From Neoscytalidium dimidiatum (taxonomy: Eukaryota; Ascomycota; Dothideomycetes; Botryosphaeriales; Botryosphaeriaceae), in contig CM074698.1 of assembly GCA_037367355.1 (NCBI GenBank), forward strand, positions 868,001 through 932,000: a stretch of 64,000 bases of DNA, in the 5' to 3' direction. The notes beneath the pieces are model-generated. The model saw only the letters and a list, made by a program, of their open reading frames with translations, was not told the DNA's origin and did not search any database. Position numbers and translations under genes: made by a program. Positions 11,374 through 24,214 of this stretch are shown in pieces (the stretch's first letter is position 1; each line of letters opens with the position of its first letter).

Positions 11374-14276
11374 TTAGAGAACTAGGCCATGCGTAATACC
11401 ATCGGGTAAGTTGAGTTGGTTATCCACGAGCGTATAGCTACGGTGGAAGCCACGGACGCCTTCCCTAAGGCCCCGACGTATAGTACCGGCAGTTTGACCT
11501 GCATTCGCGGGGGTTGGAGCATTGCCGTTGACGGACGCAGTGCTGCTGACGGACGCAGTGCTGCTGACGGACGCAGTGCTGCTGATAGAGGCAGTGCTGT
11601 TGATAGAGGCAGTGCCGTTGATGGAGCTGGTGCTGTTGATGGAGCTAGTGCTATTGATGGAGGCAGTGCCATTGATGAAAGCAGTGTTGTTGACTGAAGC
11701 GTTATAGTTGGCTTGGACAGTGCCGTTGGCAAGAGTGGAAGTGTAGTCGTTAGTGACATTACCGCCACTGGCGATCGTAGCATCGTATGTAAGCACGGTG
11801 TTGCTGACATTCGAATTGAAGGTGATAAGAGCATTGCCAGTCGCGACGGAAATAGCGTCGGTAGAAGTGTCGGGTACACGGCGGGTAGGGCGAATCGTGG
11901 CATCGGAGTCGCTACTGGCGTTACTTACATGAGACATCCTGTCTGAAGTTGCAGTTAGGCCCATCTTTACCAATTGCAGCATTATCATTTTAATCAGTGG
12001 ACTCACTCAAGGTCTGAACATCTGCCATCTCGCCGGCAGCCACATTCGCACCAGCCGGAGGCTCTGTGAACTCGAGAACGTCTGGGTTGGAGCGAAGAGC
12101 GTCCATGTTGTGATAGCCGTTATGACCGGAGAGATCAATGCCAGTAGGCATGCGAGGGTCGCGGGTGAAGGCAGGAGGCTCTGGCTCGTGCTCGTCAGTA
12201 AGTTCGGAGCTCTGCTCGTTTGTAAGTTCGGCGCTCTGCTCTTTGGTGGGTTTGGCGCCATTCTCGTCGAGAAGCTCTACGTCGTCGTGGGTGGCGGTAT
12301 CCGCCTCTTCATGAACAGCAGCTCCTGCATCATCATGGATGATGGCCTCTGGTTCGTTGTGGGTGGCAACTGCTGTGTTTCCATGAGGAGCAATAGTGGC
12401 TGAGTCCTCCAAGGGCGTGGCTGGGCGACCAACCATACTTTGGCGAGTGCCAGTCAAGAGTTGCATCTCAGAAACTGCGATCCTTGGTCCCGTGTTGATG
12501 GGAGGAAGCATGCTAGTAGGACGGTCAATGCGCGGAGTATGGAGGTGCGCAGTGAGTGCATGAGTAGATTGAGTGGCCCTCATGTTCGGCTGGATATCAA
12601 GGGACTCATTTCCTTTGGGTCCAGACGAGCTTGGCAAGTGAGAGGTACTCTGAGACCTAGGGCTGCGGCGCTTGGGGCGACCCATGGGAGGGAAGATGTT
12701 GCGCATGCGTCGGAATAGCGATGGCTTTCCACCGCTTCCATTATGCTTCGGCTGCCTTCCAGTGCTCAAGGCACCACCCGTGTTACTTCCCTCAGCAATA
12801 GCAGAAGAAGGATCGGTGAGGGTGAACTTGCTCAAACGGTTTCCCAGACGGCGTCCAAGGTTTGCCGGAGGACGTGTCGGAAGAGCAGTGATTGCGGTAG
12901 TTGTTTTGACCTGTCCGCTGCTAACGGAAGAGCTCTCCCCGGCGATGCTCGTATTATTTGGGTCTTCAATGCGTGGGATTTGCTGCACCAGCTCCGGCGC
13001 TCCCCAGTCGCGCTGATCCTCACCTGGCTGGGGGAGACGAGGAGGCGTCGTTGTTTTGCGCACGTCGTACGGCGCACTGATTGCAACTTTTCCAGCCGGG
13101 GGCTTACGAAGGCCCTTCATGTTGGCCGACTTCTCACTCAGGATGCCCCCGATCTTTCCGAGTAGATTGGTGGTGCTAGTGTGCCCGGCTCGGTTTGATC
13201 CGGAGCCGCCAGCGACGCCGCCCTCCTGCTCATTGGAGCGTGGCATGGTTGACGTGGCTTTGACTCTGCGTTTCTTTCCTGTGAGCTTCTGGTACTGTGA
13301 GCCCAAAAGCGAGTCGTTGATGGTGGTCGCGGTGTCAGTGGAAGCGGCAGAAGACAGATCTTCTGAGATGTTGTCTCTCCACGGGTGTGACGCAGATTGG
13401 GGTCGGGGTGAGGTATCGGCAGTTTCGTTGGCCTTGGGTGAGAGATTGTCGGCCTTGGTCGAGCTTAGGCGGGTTCGGTGGCAGGTGATGAGACTTAGAG
13501 CGGGTGAGGCTGGTGTCGACAATGCCGGGCTTAAAGTCAAGGAGGCGCGGTGACGGAAGCGCTCATCGACAGGGTCCAAGACCAGGGACAGGTGGTTCCT
13601 AGACGGCCTGTCTGTAGTTGCAGACTTAGAGCGAGCGTGTCGCGGCACTGAAAGCGGGTGGAGCGCGTCTGCACTGCCAGGTTGAGTTGAAAAGGGCTGG
13701 CAGGCGGACTCGGGCGATGCAGGTGGTGCTCCTGAAAGCGCGCGCGGGTCGGGATTGCGGGGCGAACAGTGATGAGCGGTGGATCGCGAGGGCTCGACGA
13801 GATCGTCGGAGGAAGAGGAGGAGGGGGTGGGTTGGTGGAGTGCAGGAGGAAGGGGAGCGGAGGGGTTTGGTGGGCAGGCAGCAGGTTCGGGCGGGCGGTC
13901 GTAGTGAGGCGCCTCGTGACGCGGGCGCTTTTGAAGCCGAGATTTACCTGGGCGAACGTAAGTGAGGCTGAAGAGGTAGACTCTCCTTTCGCGGGCACGC
14001 ACTCTGGGCTTCTCCGGTGGCCTCCTGCGGGCCGCCATGCGGGTCGCGGAAGACACTGAAGGAGAACGGGGCGCGCACGCGCTTCCCGTAGGCAGCCATG
14101 CTCTTGAAGGAGTCCTGCAAGGAGAAGGACGAAGCAAAGGCCGGGGCGAGATGGAGATGGACGGCGGGAAGCACGCGGTCGAGGGCCTTGACGTTGGGAT
14201 TGGCATCGCCCGCGGGGGCGGCTCCCACGTGGGGAAAGCGCAGCTGCCATCGCGAACGGTAGTTGCGCTGGCCCAT
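11374..14276 (-). CDS. Ser/Thr-rich protein of unknown function with hexapeptide repeats
   Basis: Proposed model on the minus strand: exons 14276-14003, 13731-12007 and 11942-11374, all junctions phase 1, 855 residues. Exon 1 (MGQRNYRSRWQLRF...) has the strongest coding bias. The 64-nt second intron (GTGAGT, CTAAC branch, TTCAG) is convincing. The 271-nt first intron (GTGCGT...CTTTCAG) is the weakest point, because part of it is also open in the exon-2 frame. The middle is disordered, Ser/Pro/Thr-rich and basic (KKRRVK, RPKRRSPRSQS). The C-terminal part contains nine six-residue repeats (NGTASI, NSTSSI, SSTASV) with several Asn-x-Thr sequons. I do not recognise a family. It is divergent from HEM2 across an 858-bp shared promoter region. 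It could be a nuclear or cytoskeletal scaffold; that is not shown. Confidence 0.6.
11530..11691. repeat. 18-bp tandem repeat, nine units
   Basis: Nine consecutive 18-bp units. The first three (11530-11583) are identical and the rest diverge gradually. On the minus strand they encode the hexapeptide repeats of the Ser/Thr-rich protein. Because the period is a multiple of three, other frames stay open as well. Confidence 0.95.
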
Positions 14277-15134
14277 CGCTCCTCCTCCAGCTGTTCCTGC
14301 GGCTCTCAGCCCTGTGGCAGCGGAGCGCGATGGGCCTGTGGTGCGCTCTTATACAGCCCCATCGTTGTGGGTGCGCCGCTGCGCTCCTACCAATAGCTAC
14401 GTGTCGGTCGCTCCACTTGGCCGTTGCTTTGCCTCTGGCTCTTCACCGCCAACTTCCCGCACATCCCCCGCGCTTCTCGGGCTTCCCAGAATAACGAGGA
14501 TCGATGGACAACTATCCGTCCCAGTCCGCAGCGGTAGGGGAGCGCTCGCAACGAAGCAGCCGCTCCTGCTCGGCGCGAATGACCAGAAGCCACGCCGAGC
14601 GCCGGAAGTGGGCGTGTCGCAGCGCCAGGGCCAGCGACGCATGCACGGTGAGCGCATGCTGATGGCAGCAGAGGCAGCGGGAGCATGGACTCGGGATGCA
14701 GACTGATGGTGTTGAGGGGTGAGGTCGAGGGCAGCGCTCGGGGCAATTACTCCAGGCGGGCTGTGATTGGCGGGCGCGCTGGCGGCAGGCTCGCAGGCTT
14801 CGCAGCCCTCCGTAACGTCACTATTTCCTCGCGCACGCAAGTAGCTCGGCGATTACAGCAGCAGTCCGTTCTCGGCCCGCTCGCTCGAGTCGCCCACTCA
14901 GCGGTACGGTATTCGGGACACGGCCGGAAGCCCCGCATGCTGATTCGCGATTTGTGCTCATCCTCGGCCGCGCCGCCACGCCGCCGCGTGCGTGCGTGCG
15001 TGCGTTCAGACCCTTCTCGTCTCGACCCGCCCTTCCCGAGCCTCCTCCATAATTTAACCCGCAACTACCTCCAGCGCCTACAACAACACCCCTCCCACGC
15101 AACACCAATCCGACACTCACTCCCACGCCTTGCC
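14277..15134. promoter_or_regulatory. Shared divergent promoter region (Ser/Thr-rich gene / HEM2)
   Basis: 858 bp separate two start codons that point away from each other. The region is GC-rich on the left, with CGTG repeats near 14988-15005 and a C/T-rich leader directly before the HEM2 ATG. No distinct TATA box precedes either start. Confidence 0.5.
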
Positions 15135-16300
<1,166 letters not shown>

Positions 16301-19300
16301 TCGCTACAATACATATAAGCGGTTGTATGGCCATCAAAACTGTTTTTCGCGCATGAGCATACTTTGGGATGGGTTAGACATTGTAAGGATTGGATCACGG
16401 GTTACGGCGTTCTGCGGATGATAACGGGTTTACGGGATTCCCATTTATAGCATTATCTTTTTTAGCCTTTTCTGTCTATAGTGGAAGGGCACAAAAGTTT
16501 CGGAACGGCTTTCGAACTGCCTGGTAAGGGCTGCTGTCTCTGTAGTCAATGATATCCACATTGTATATTCATCGGACCCGTGCTTGCCGATTTTCGTGCC
16601 TATGGGGCTCGGAAATATATCCCTGTATTTTCAATTTGCTCAGGGATGCTTTTATTCCCCATCAACTTCAAGCTGATGTCCTATTAGTGGCAATTAGTTC
16701 GAAGCTTGAATGCGCATTCATTAAGTCGCACACCATGCAACGTACTCATAGCAGAAAGCTATAAGTGCTTTGTTCGTGCACATCGCGCAGTAGCTTCAAG
16801 CAACCACAGCCAAACCTTCTCAAGGCCACAATACTGTCCTTCAGACAAGTTCACCGAAGCTGGCCACTCTTCCTCTGCGGCCATAGGAAAAATCAATGAT
16901 ATGAAGGGCAAAACATTCAATGTAACGAATTACTTTCATCATCCGCTCTGCATATGCAAGTGTGGCAGTGGGATTGCCTGTCTCTCCCGCACCGTAGCAC
17001 GGAGATCAAAATGCCACATAACGGGTTCTTGCTACCTCTCTTTGCGCAGGAACAGTGCCAGTGGATTGCAGCATACCGTTAAGCTGACAAATGCCCTTGA
17101 ATTGTACTCTTGTAGCGCAACGTGCTGAATCTGCACAACAAGCCAATAGAGCAGTCGGAGAAGAAGACGGAGTACACGGGGGAATATAATAGATTTTTAT
17201 GTGCGTGCTACACCAGCAAGTATAGCTTATGCAAGCCTGGTGTGAGAAATTTGCGTGCTGTGTTGCCAAGTAAGGTAAATCTGTCACTAACGGGCAGACT
17301 TCATACTGGCCACGGGCTGTATAGAAACAGCATCTGTCTGCTATTGCTAAGTAATTGCGTAGGCGCTAATGCAAGGTTCTGCAGATGTTTCATAAGGTCT
17401 GGGAAAGTGGACTTGGCACACATGTTCTCCTAAGCCCTCGATACCATGCCTCAGTGACTTTCCCCCTATTACTACCTTGAGCTCTCAGCGGCACCTCTTT
17501 CAGCAATTATCTCTCTGACGCCGCTATCTTACTTGCCGAATTAAGTGCAAGTTTTCAAATTTTGATCATACTTTCCTGGCAGACCACAATGAAACAGCGG
17601 GCTCTGTTTTCCTCCCTCGGCTATGGCGGACGGATCATCTGCCATGGCTGATCGATTGACTAACATGAACTCCCACAAAATATGATGGTGTTCATCAGAG
17701 TTCTCGCAACCTGTACAACTTATTTGGTGCTTCCGTTGACTTCGCCGAAGATGAAAACATTTCTCTTCTGTCGTACTGCTGCCTTATCTTACGTAACTGT
17801 CTCAGTAGAGGCTCCATTGACAAACGTGTATAACCCATTTCCTCTTCCCCCCTCCTCCGGTAAGACTTTCCTAAGTCCTTTTCTTTTTTCTTTCACTGGC
17901 ACTGTGGCCCATGAAGTTCGTACAGTTTGATGAAAATGGCGATCTTTACTTCAGCAATAACGAAGTCCACCACAGCGGTTTTCAAATGTGGAAACTCTAC
18001 ATTCGTGGCTAGTATGTAGCATCTACACTAACTCATCTTCATAGAGACATAGCGCATTGTGTCAGATGTCAGATGAAGCCAAACAGTTTTGTTTGAATAA
18101 TGTAAACAAAAAAAGTCGGGAATATAATGAGAAGCTTTCATTGTGACAGATCTTCAGGGAAAAGGAAACTATTTCGAACACGGCGGAGAAGCATCGCAAG
18201 CTACTTTATCACGTTCTCACCTTCGGCGCCCCACCGCAGTGACCTCGTGAGTATTTCATGACTGCCGGGACAAACGACACCACCTGAGTACCAGAGTGTA
18301 CTTTTACCAACCTATACCTTTCAGAGCCACCCTTCCAATCCCCCGGCGATGCTGAAGACCGCGGAAGCTGGAACATTATTTTGCAGACCTCACGCTGCGA
18401 TGACAGCACGCAAGAAGTAGCCACGGCTATTTGTGTGGAGCGTTCGCTGACTATTCCGACATTGTCTCGGCCGCGAGTCGATCTGGGAAAGAGGGCCAGC
18501 AACAATTCAAGAGCATCTGCAGCGTCATGATCAGCGAATGGTGAGCTGCCGTGGAGTGACCCTGGTGAGGCATGTGGACGCTATTCGCCTTTGGAACATG
18601 GTGATGTTATCAGATTGAGGGGAGATGTACAGATCTGGAAGCCTCCTGCAAGATTTCCCCTGTACAAGCAGTCATTGCAGCCCGCTCGGCCTGGAATTCT
18701 GCCTGCTGTTTGCTCGTATGCACAGTGATGACGGCAATCGAGTCACTACGTCCTCGTTCTAAACTCCTTCCGGCTGGCTTGGGGCAGCCATCGTTTTGTG
18801 GGCTTTCACTGACTCGAGAAGCGTGTGGTGTCCTCCGAAACCCGTCTACACACTGATCTGCTCACTTTCGGACCAACGCTGTTGTTCTGTATGGGAGCGC
18901 CTGTAATCATCCTCAGCGCGGTTACATACATCTTGCAAGCCGTGGCAGGCTTGGTTTCCAGAATGTAGGCCAATCAGGTTGGGTTTGGGATTGAGCGCAC
19001 TCTCTGCCAATGTATCACACGAAAAGCTTGACTACTTAGCTGCTATGTGCCAGCTTCTTGATATCAAGGGAGCGTGAGAGTTCATATTGGAATCCGCTAA
19101 CGATACTGTTTCAATTCCAATATTTCCAAGTAATGTTCGGTGTTTCGAAGCGTGTGCGGTGGTGTGCATCACTTTGCCGAGAAATTAATACTGGTTTACT
19201 TCTATGTTGTTGGAAAGGGGAGAAAGCTTACATTTCAGTGTTAATTCTTTTGTTTCTCTGCGAGTCCCACGTTAGTGCAGAACCCTGTGCACATTCTACT

Positions 19301-21338
19301 GGTTATGTGCTTGCTGTATAGAACTCAATTTTGCGCCGAAGTCAGAGGCTATGTTTACGTAATTGTAGCCACATGGCTATAAGCTAAGGGGTGCCGTACC
19401 AATGAGGATGTTGATTGTTGCAAAAAAGCAGTATGAGTATGGAAAGGATGGGAGAGGAGGGGAGAGATGGGATGGTTGTTGGATTAGTAATATTGCAACC
19501 TTTCAACTATATATCATTGTAGCTATTACCTAGTGCTCGAAGACTGTAAGTCTGGCAATGCTCAGTAGATGAGATTTGGAAGGCTGTTAGCAATAAAAGC
19601 TGAGTCTTTAGACAAGGCCTGTACATATCGTAAACGCTGCGTAGCTCTGACCAAAATTCAACGGCTATGTCAACTTTTCAAACAGCTCTGAAGTAGTTTC
19701 ATCTTCCCAGATCAACTGCCTTCAGAAATTGGGATTGTCGTGAACCCAACCTTTTGGAAGCCCTGGCTCCACTCTGAGGCATCCCGGCATCCCTCTTGCC
19801 ACCTCTCTTGCAGATGCGCTCTTGATGAGATCTCTTCAACCATCTCAAATCGAGTTGCTGTCCTCGGCGAACAACGGAAGAACTTGCCGCCTGTTCGGCG
19901 CTTTCAATACCCCTGCCGCTTGAAGCAATGTCGCCCGCGCTTCACAAACACTGGGTGATATGAAAAGATAATAACGTAGGACGTTGGTTTAGTCAGTGAC
20001 GAAAAACAATATACGTAGTACTGGGTTGGTGGGTCGTGGTAGGAGCATCGACTGGACGGGAATTATACGTCGAGACGATAACACGGAGCAACGATCTGCA
20101 GGAGATCCATAAGACCTTCGGCTTGCTCTATCCGCAGGACAGAGATCAACCGTCATCACCCACGAGTATCGTCAAGAGCGAATGAAATCCACGAAGCCGG
20201 ACACAGTTGCCAATTTCCACTCACCCATTGCCCGAAGCGCTCCGAAAATGGTGCACATGTTCCTGTCGGAAAGCAAAGCACGGAAAGGTATTCCATAGCC
20301 ACCATGCGCTCGAATCGGAAAATAGAACGCGAAGGGAGTCCTTTCCTCGCGGCGGATGACTGGGAATGGAAAAGTTAGCCTGCCGCAGATCTCTTGCAAA
20401 GGAGCCTCTCCATGGGGTGATCGGGTCGGAAACGCAAATCGGAAATGTGATTGGCGTGAGTAGTGCAAGGAGCATTGCGTCGGAGGCGCTTTACCGAGAC
20501 CCCGATGCGTTCAAGCGGTGGTAAATTGCGGACAATAGGGACTCCTCTCCTCCGAAGGAAAGTATTCACCGAAGCCGAAGTTCGATGACTTTTCCACGAG
20601 CAGCCTCATCAAATTTGAGAGCTTGCGTCTAGAATGGTCATGGGGAACAAAAGAGGGAGCGCGACGTGGGGATTTGAGAATTGGCAGTGTTTTCCTCCCG
20701 CACATCCAATCAGAACATGTATGTAGTGCAGTAGCGCTGCGGAATAGCGGGAGCTAGGCTGCTCCTTTGGTGCGTGAGAGCAATGTGATCCGGACATCCG
20801 CTGACGGACAGATGGCGCTCGAGAGGATTTGGGGAAAGCAACGCTTTGACCCCGTGGGTTCCCCTCATTTCATGGGCATGGGCCACCTAAATCAGCAGGA
20901 TCGTGGCGTATCTGACCAGTTGGCTGGCAATACTTGACGCGTGAAGTGTCTCACGTCACGAAAATACCTGGACCAACAATGCGAAAGCGGGAGATTTAGG
21001 ATATAAAGTGACGTGATATTGATGAGATCTGAAGGCTCTACTTTCAGGGTAACACCAATGAAGGGCTGGGTATCAAGCGACTCTAACCTCCGTTCCTATT
21101 GAGCATGGACAGTCTCTGTTCCTCCCTACCGCTAACTTCCACCAGCTTCCAGCTGACGCGACTCGACGCGCCGCAATGCCTTCCGGCGGCCTCCACCCGG
21201 CCAGTAGTCTGTCCTTGATGCTCGTCAAACCCTACATCTAGCCATGTGTGCTGTCGTAACAGTGGTGGCTCATATTCATCGCCGTTAAGATATCATAATT
21301 TTACGATTTTTTGGTCTCGTTTTGGTAGATCTTTTCGT
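16301..21338. other. 5-kb region without recognisable genes
   Basis: The base composition is visibly closer to even, and more AT-rich, than in the genes on either side, and no reading frame is long or biased enough to call. Open frames here are below 105 codons and carry no domain I recognise. I saw no terminal repeats, reverse transcriptase or transposase motifs. A short ATG frame at 17911-18012 and others are listed as rejected. The region might hold non-coding transcripts or decayed sequence. Confidence 0.5.
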
Positions 21339-21785
21339 TCAAGCGAACAGACTGGCACCGCCAGACTCGACTGCCTCAATCTCCGTCTGGCTCCATGGCA
21401 GGCGGCCGAAGCGCGGAGGGAGCTCGCTGCGATCAAAGAACTCGCCCTTGCCAGGCTGAACGGGGCCGAGGGTGGAGCCGGACTGGCTGCCGATAGCACC
21501 GCTGGAGAAGGGACGCTTGTTGAGAGGGCCGTGCTGCTGAGCCTTCTGGCGGTAGCTGGCGAAGGAGTCAGGCAGGGACTGAGAGGGAGCAGCCGGGTGG
21601 GCACGGGGAGTGTGGTCCACGTCTGTTTACACGTGGTTAGTCGTTGGTCACACGGCGAATTGATACCCTCCGAGACGCATGTGAAAGTGAAACTACGGGA
21701 ACTTACGGGCTGGCGGGTTGTGCTTGCCAACGAAGCGGATCAGCGGCTGGCGCTGAGCAAGACGGCGAGCAGTGGCGAAGAACAT
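21339..21785 (-). CDS. KGD4: 2-oxoglutarate dehydrogenase complex subunit KGD4 (MRPS36/YMR31 family)
   Basis: Minus-strand exons 21785-21707 and 21622-21339 with an 84-nt phase-1 intron (GTAAGT...AAACAG) encode 120 residues. Exon 1 (MFFATARRLAQRQPLIRFVG) is a basic, hydroxylated mitochondrial targeting-type N-terminus followed by the IRFVGK motif of the family. The C-terminus has RSELPPRFGRLPWSQTEIE and ends in the conserved SGGA motif. Members were first described as a mitochondrial ribosomal protein (YMR31/MRPS36). They are now known to anchor the E3 subunit in the 2-oxoglutarate dehydrogenase complex of the mitochondrial matrix. Identification rests on the motifs at both ends and on length. 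The gene is divergent from MED18. Confidence 0.87.
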
Positions 21786-22561
21786 GATAGCGAATTGAGG
21801 GATTGGTTTGGTGAGGGAAGGCTGTGGTAGGAAATAGTTGGCAGGGACGAGGTCGGAAGCGCGCGCGAGAGGTTATGAAGTATCGGAGCGGAACGGCTAA
21901 AGTCGGCCGGAGCTAATTGCGGAGTGGGTCCGTGGTAGAGCTTGGAGGCCGGCGGGCGAAGAGGCAGCGTGGAGCTCTGGAGGAAGAGGCGCGTGGAGTG
22001 AAAGTGGATGGGGAACTGGAGGAGGGATGCAACGCGGGCGGCGGGGCGTTCAAATGTTGCTCGTGGCAGGCGTCAAGCCGCGGAATGGGCTGCGGTTTTC
22101 GGCGGCCGGGAGCGAGGAGCGGGCAGCTGCGACGCCTCGAAGGCTGAGGAAGGCCTGCCGCCTAGGGTAACGTAAGCGAATCCGGCCGCCGGAGGTAATA
22201 AAAAAAAAACAAGGTGGACTGATAATTGTTCGAGCGGAGTCCGGCGCTGCGGGCGGAGTTAGGCCAGGAATCTTGTCTTGCGCGACGGGGCCGCCCTGAT
22301 GTCGCAATCGCAACTGCATGCCGCGTATGGTACGGCTTTGGAGCTGTGTTTCTAAGCAGCCCGGGGCGCGCTGCCCATTGTTTCCCAGTTTTTTTCGTGT
22401 CATCCGGGGCCTTATCGCGCGGTCGGACCACCATCCCCACACCACCGCGACTCGCTCCAGCGCGCTGGCGTCAACCGCGTCCGATCGCCGCTCCTCCCGC
22501 CACGCCCTCCCAGCTGCCAGCAACAGAAAGCTTTTTCCTGGAGCTGGCTGCCGACCTCGCC
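21786..22561. promoter_or_regulatory. Divergent promoter region of KGD4 and MED18
   Basis: 776 bp between opposing start codons. It contains a run of ten A near 22200. The MED18 frame is open upstream to 22226, but that stretch is leader-like with no family similarity, so the later ATG is used. Confidence 0.5.
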
Positions 22562-23422
22562 ATGCCGCACGAGCTGCTGCTGTTCGGCCAGCTGCCCAAT
22601 TCGCGCCATGACCAGCTCTTGAACATCCTCGCTGGCATCTCCGGCGCCCAGCCTCAGCGTCTCATCGAGCGCCATGTGGTGTACCGACCCCAGCGCGATC
22701 CGCTGCAGCGCCAGTACGCCGTCGGCGCCAGCCAGAATGTGCAAACCACCCAGCGTGCCACCTCGCGCGAACAGCTGTCCAAGGACATGTACTTCTGGCA
22801 GACCGTGAAAGAGCTAGACGAGGCCGATTTTGGCTTCCAGCAGGTTGACCCCTCCGCATCGACTGAGCATACCCGAAAGGGGGAAGCAAGTCCCGATGCT
22901 GAACGCAAGCGCTGGAAAATCCACTTCCAGGACACTCCGGAGCCCGGCCAGAGACCCGTCAACATGCGCTGGGTCCAAACCACCGATCTCATTGCTGGCA
23001 ATCCCCACGCCCACATGAAGGCGACCATGTACAAGTATGGTTTCTTGTTTCTCAGAACGCCGCCCCACGAATTGCTGACGCGCCTTAGCTATGTCTCAGA
23101 ATATATTGACGAAGGCTTCCAGTTCGTGCACAAGAACACCACCATTTTTCTCCACCGCATTCTTCGCCTGCCTAGCCCTGAACAGCCTCGCGACCGTCCT
23201 CTTGAGACTTTACCTCGCTTTGAAGACCTCGAGCCGCTAGACAAGAGCGGTGCCCATGTGGTGCAAGTGTCAATCAAAATCAACGATAACTACAAGCCGG
23301 AAACTCGAGAGAAGGCGCAAGCGGAGCTCCTTGCATTGAAAGGCATGCTGAAGGGCGTGATCGATCTGGAGCCTGCAGAGAGACTAGCGCTGGATACCAG
23401 AGTGAAGGCTCGACCTGGTTGA
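22562..23422 (+). CDS. MED18: Mediator complex subunit 18 (head module)
   Basis: A single exon of 286 residues starts MPHELLLFGQLPNSRHDQLL, the characteristic N-terminus of Med18, followed by ILAGISGAQPQRLIERHVVYRP. Med18 forms a heterodimer with Med20 in the movable jaw of the Mediator head and links regulators to RNA polymerase II in the nucleus. The beta-barrel core continues through MRWVQTTDLIAG and YKYGFLFLRTP (interface strands) to VQVSIKINDNYKPETREKAQ near the end. Length fits the filamentous fungal form. The ATG at 22562 was chosen because the family begins here; the 112 upstream in-frame codons are unconserved. No intron is needed. Confidence 0.93.
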   Translation: MPHELLLFGQLPNSRHDQLLNILAGISGAQPQRLIERHVVYRPQRDPLQRQYAVGASQNVQTTQRATSREQLSKDMYFWQTVKELDEADFGFQQVDPSASTEHTRKGEASPDAERKRWKIHFQDTPEPGQRPVNMRWVQTTDLIAGNPHAHMKATMYKYGFLFLRTPPHELLTRLSYVSEYIDEGFQFVHKNTTIFLHRILRLPSPEQPRDRPLETLPRFEDLEPLDKSGAHVVQVSIKINDNYKPETREKAQAELLALKGMLKGVIDLEPAERLALDTRVKARPG

Positions 23423-24214
23423 GTATGCGCGCATGAGTGATGGACGAAAATCTGGAGATAATACGTTGAGGACCGCCATCAGGTGAGGGAATATACGTGC
23501 TCTCGGAGGTGGAGCTCCACACCTCAAGTAAGGATCCTATGATCGTGGTCCGAGTTGTAATGTCTCCAGTACTGCAACGAGGTAAGATCTGAGTACGGAT
23601 ACTCGTTGCCTTCTGTTCTGAAATCGCAGCGAGATATCCAAAAATGGGGGGAGTCGAGTAGACACCCATCCGGAATTGTAGGAAAGTTCAGCCTAGCGAG
23701 ATCAAGATACCAATCCGCGTGGGAGCTGCCGCGTCCACCACAAGGCGGATGGAAAAGTTTGCTAGTGGTCAGCTTTGAGTAGAGCGAGCAAAAGGATTAA
23801 AATACCCTTCAAAAATAAAAGGAAATGAGATGAACCATTTTGTGTTGTGAATTTCCATGTGCATAAACGTCATTCATTCCCGTCCGGTGGGTGAAGTTGG
23901 GGCTCCCAGGTGCAGGGAAATCTGCCGTACGAAGCCGCGGCTTTCACAACTCATCTCCGGCCCACTTACCTCGACAACACCACAAGATCTGAACTGACCA
24001 TCACCTTCGCGTGACGACAGTGGCCACCAAAAAGTGAATGAACAAAGCAAGGCCTTGTCGCGTCCTCCAGGTGTGCCGAATAGACGCGAGGCACGTGCCG
24101 ACGCGATTTCGCGTTTGCGCCTGGCACGTCGTGCCTGCTCCGACCCTGACACCAGCACGCTCTTACAGCCCCAGACTCACACACGCTGGGCACGCTGCCC
24201 TCGGACTTGCGAAT
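23423..24214. other. Intergenic region between MED18 and PNKP
   Basis: 792 bp with no supported gene. It serves as 3' flank of MED18 and promoter of the downstream kinase-phosphatase gene. An AT-rich stretch lies around 23790-23870. Confidence 0.5.

Noticed and set aside
17911..18012. 33-codon ATG frame with ordinary amino-acid composition
   Set aside because: Too short, no flanking splice-compatible exons found, no family recognised.
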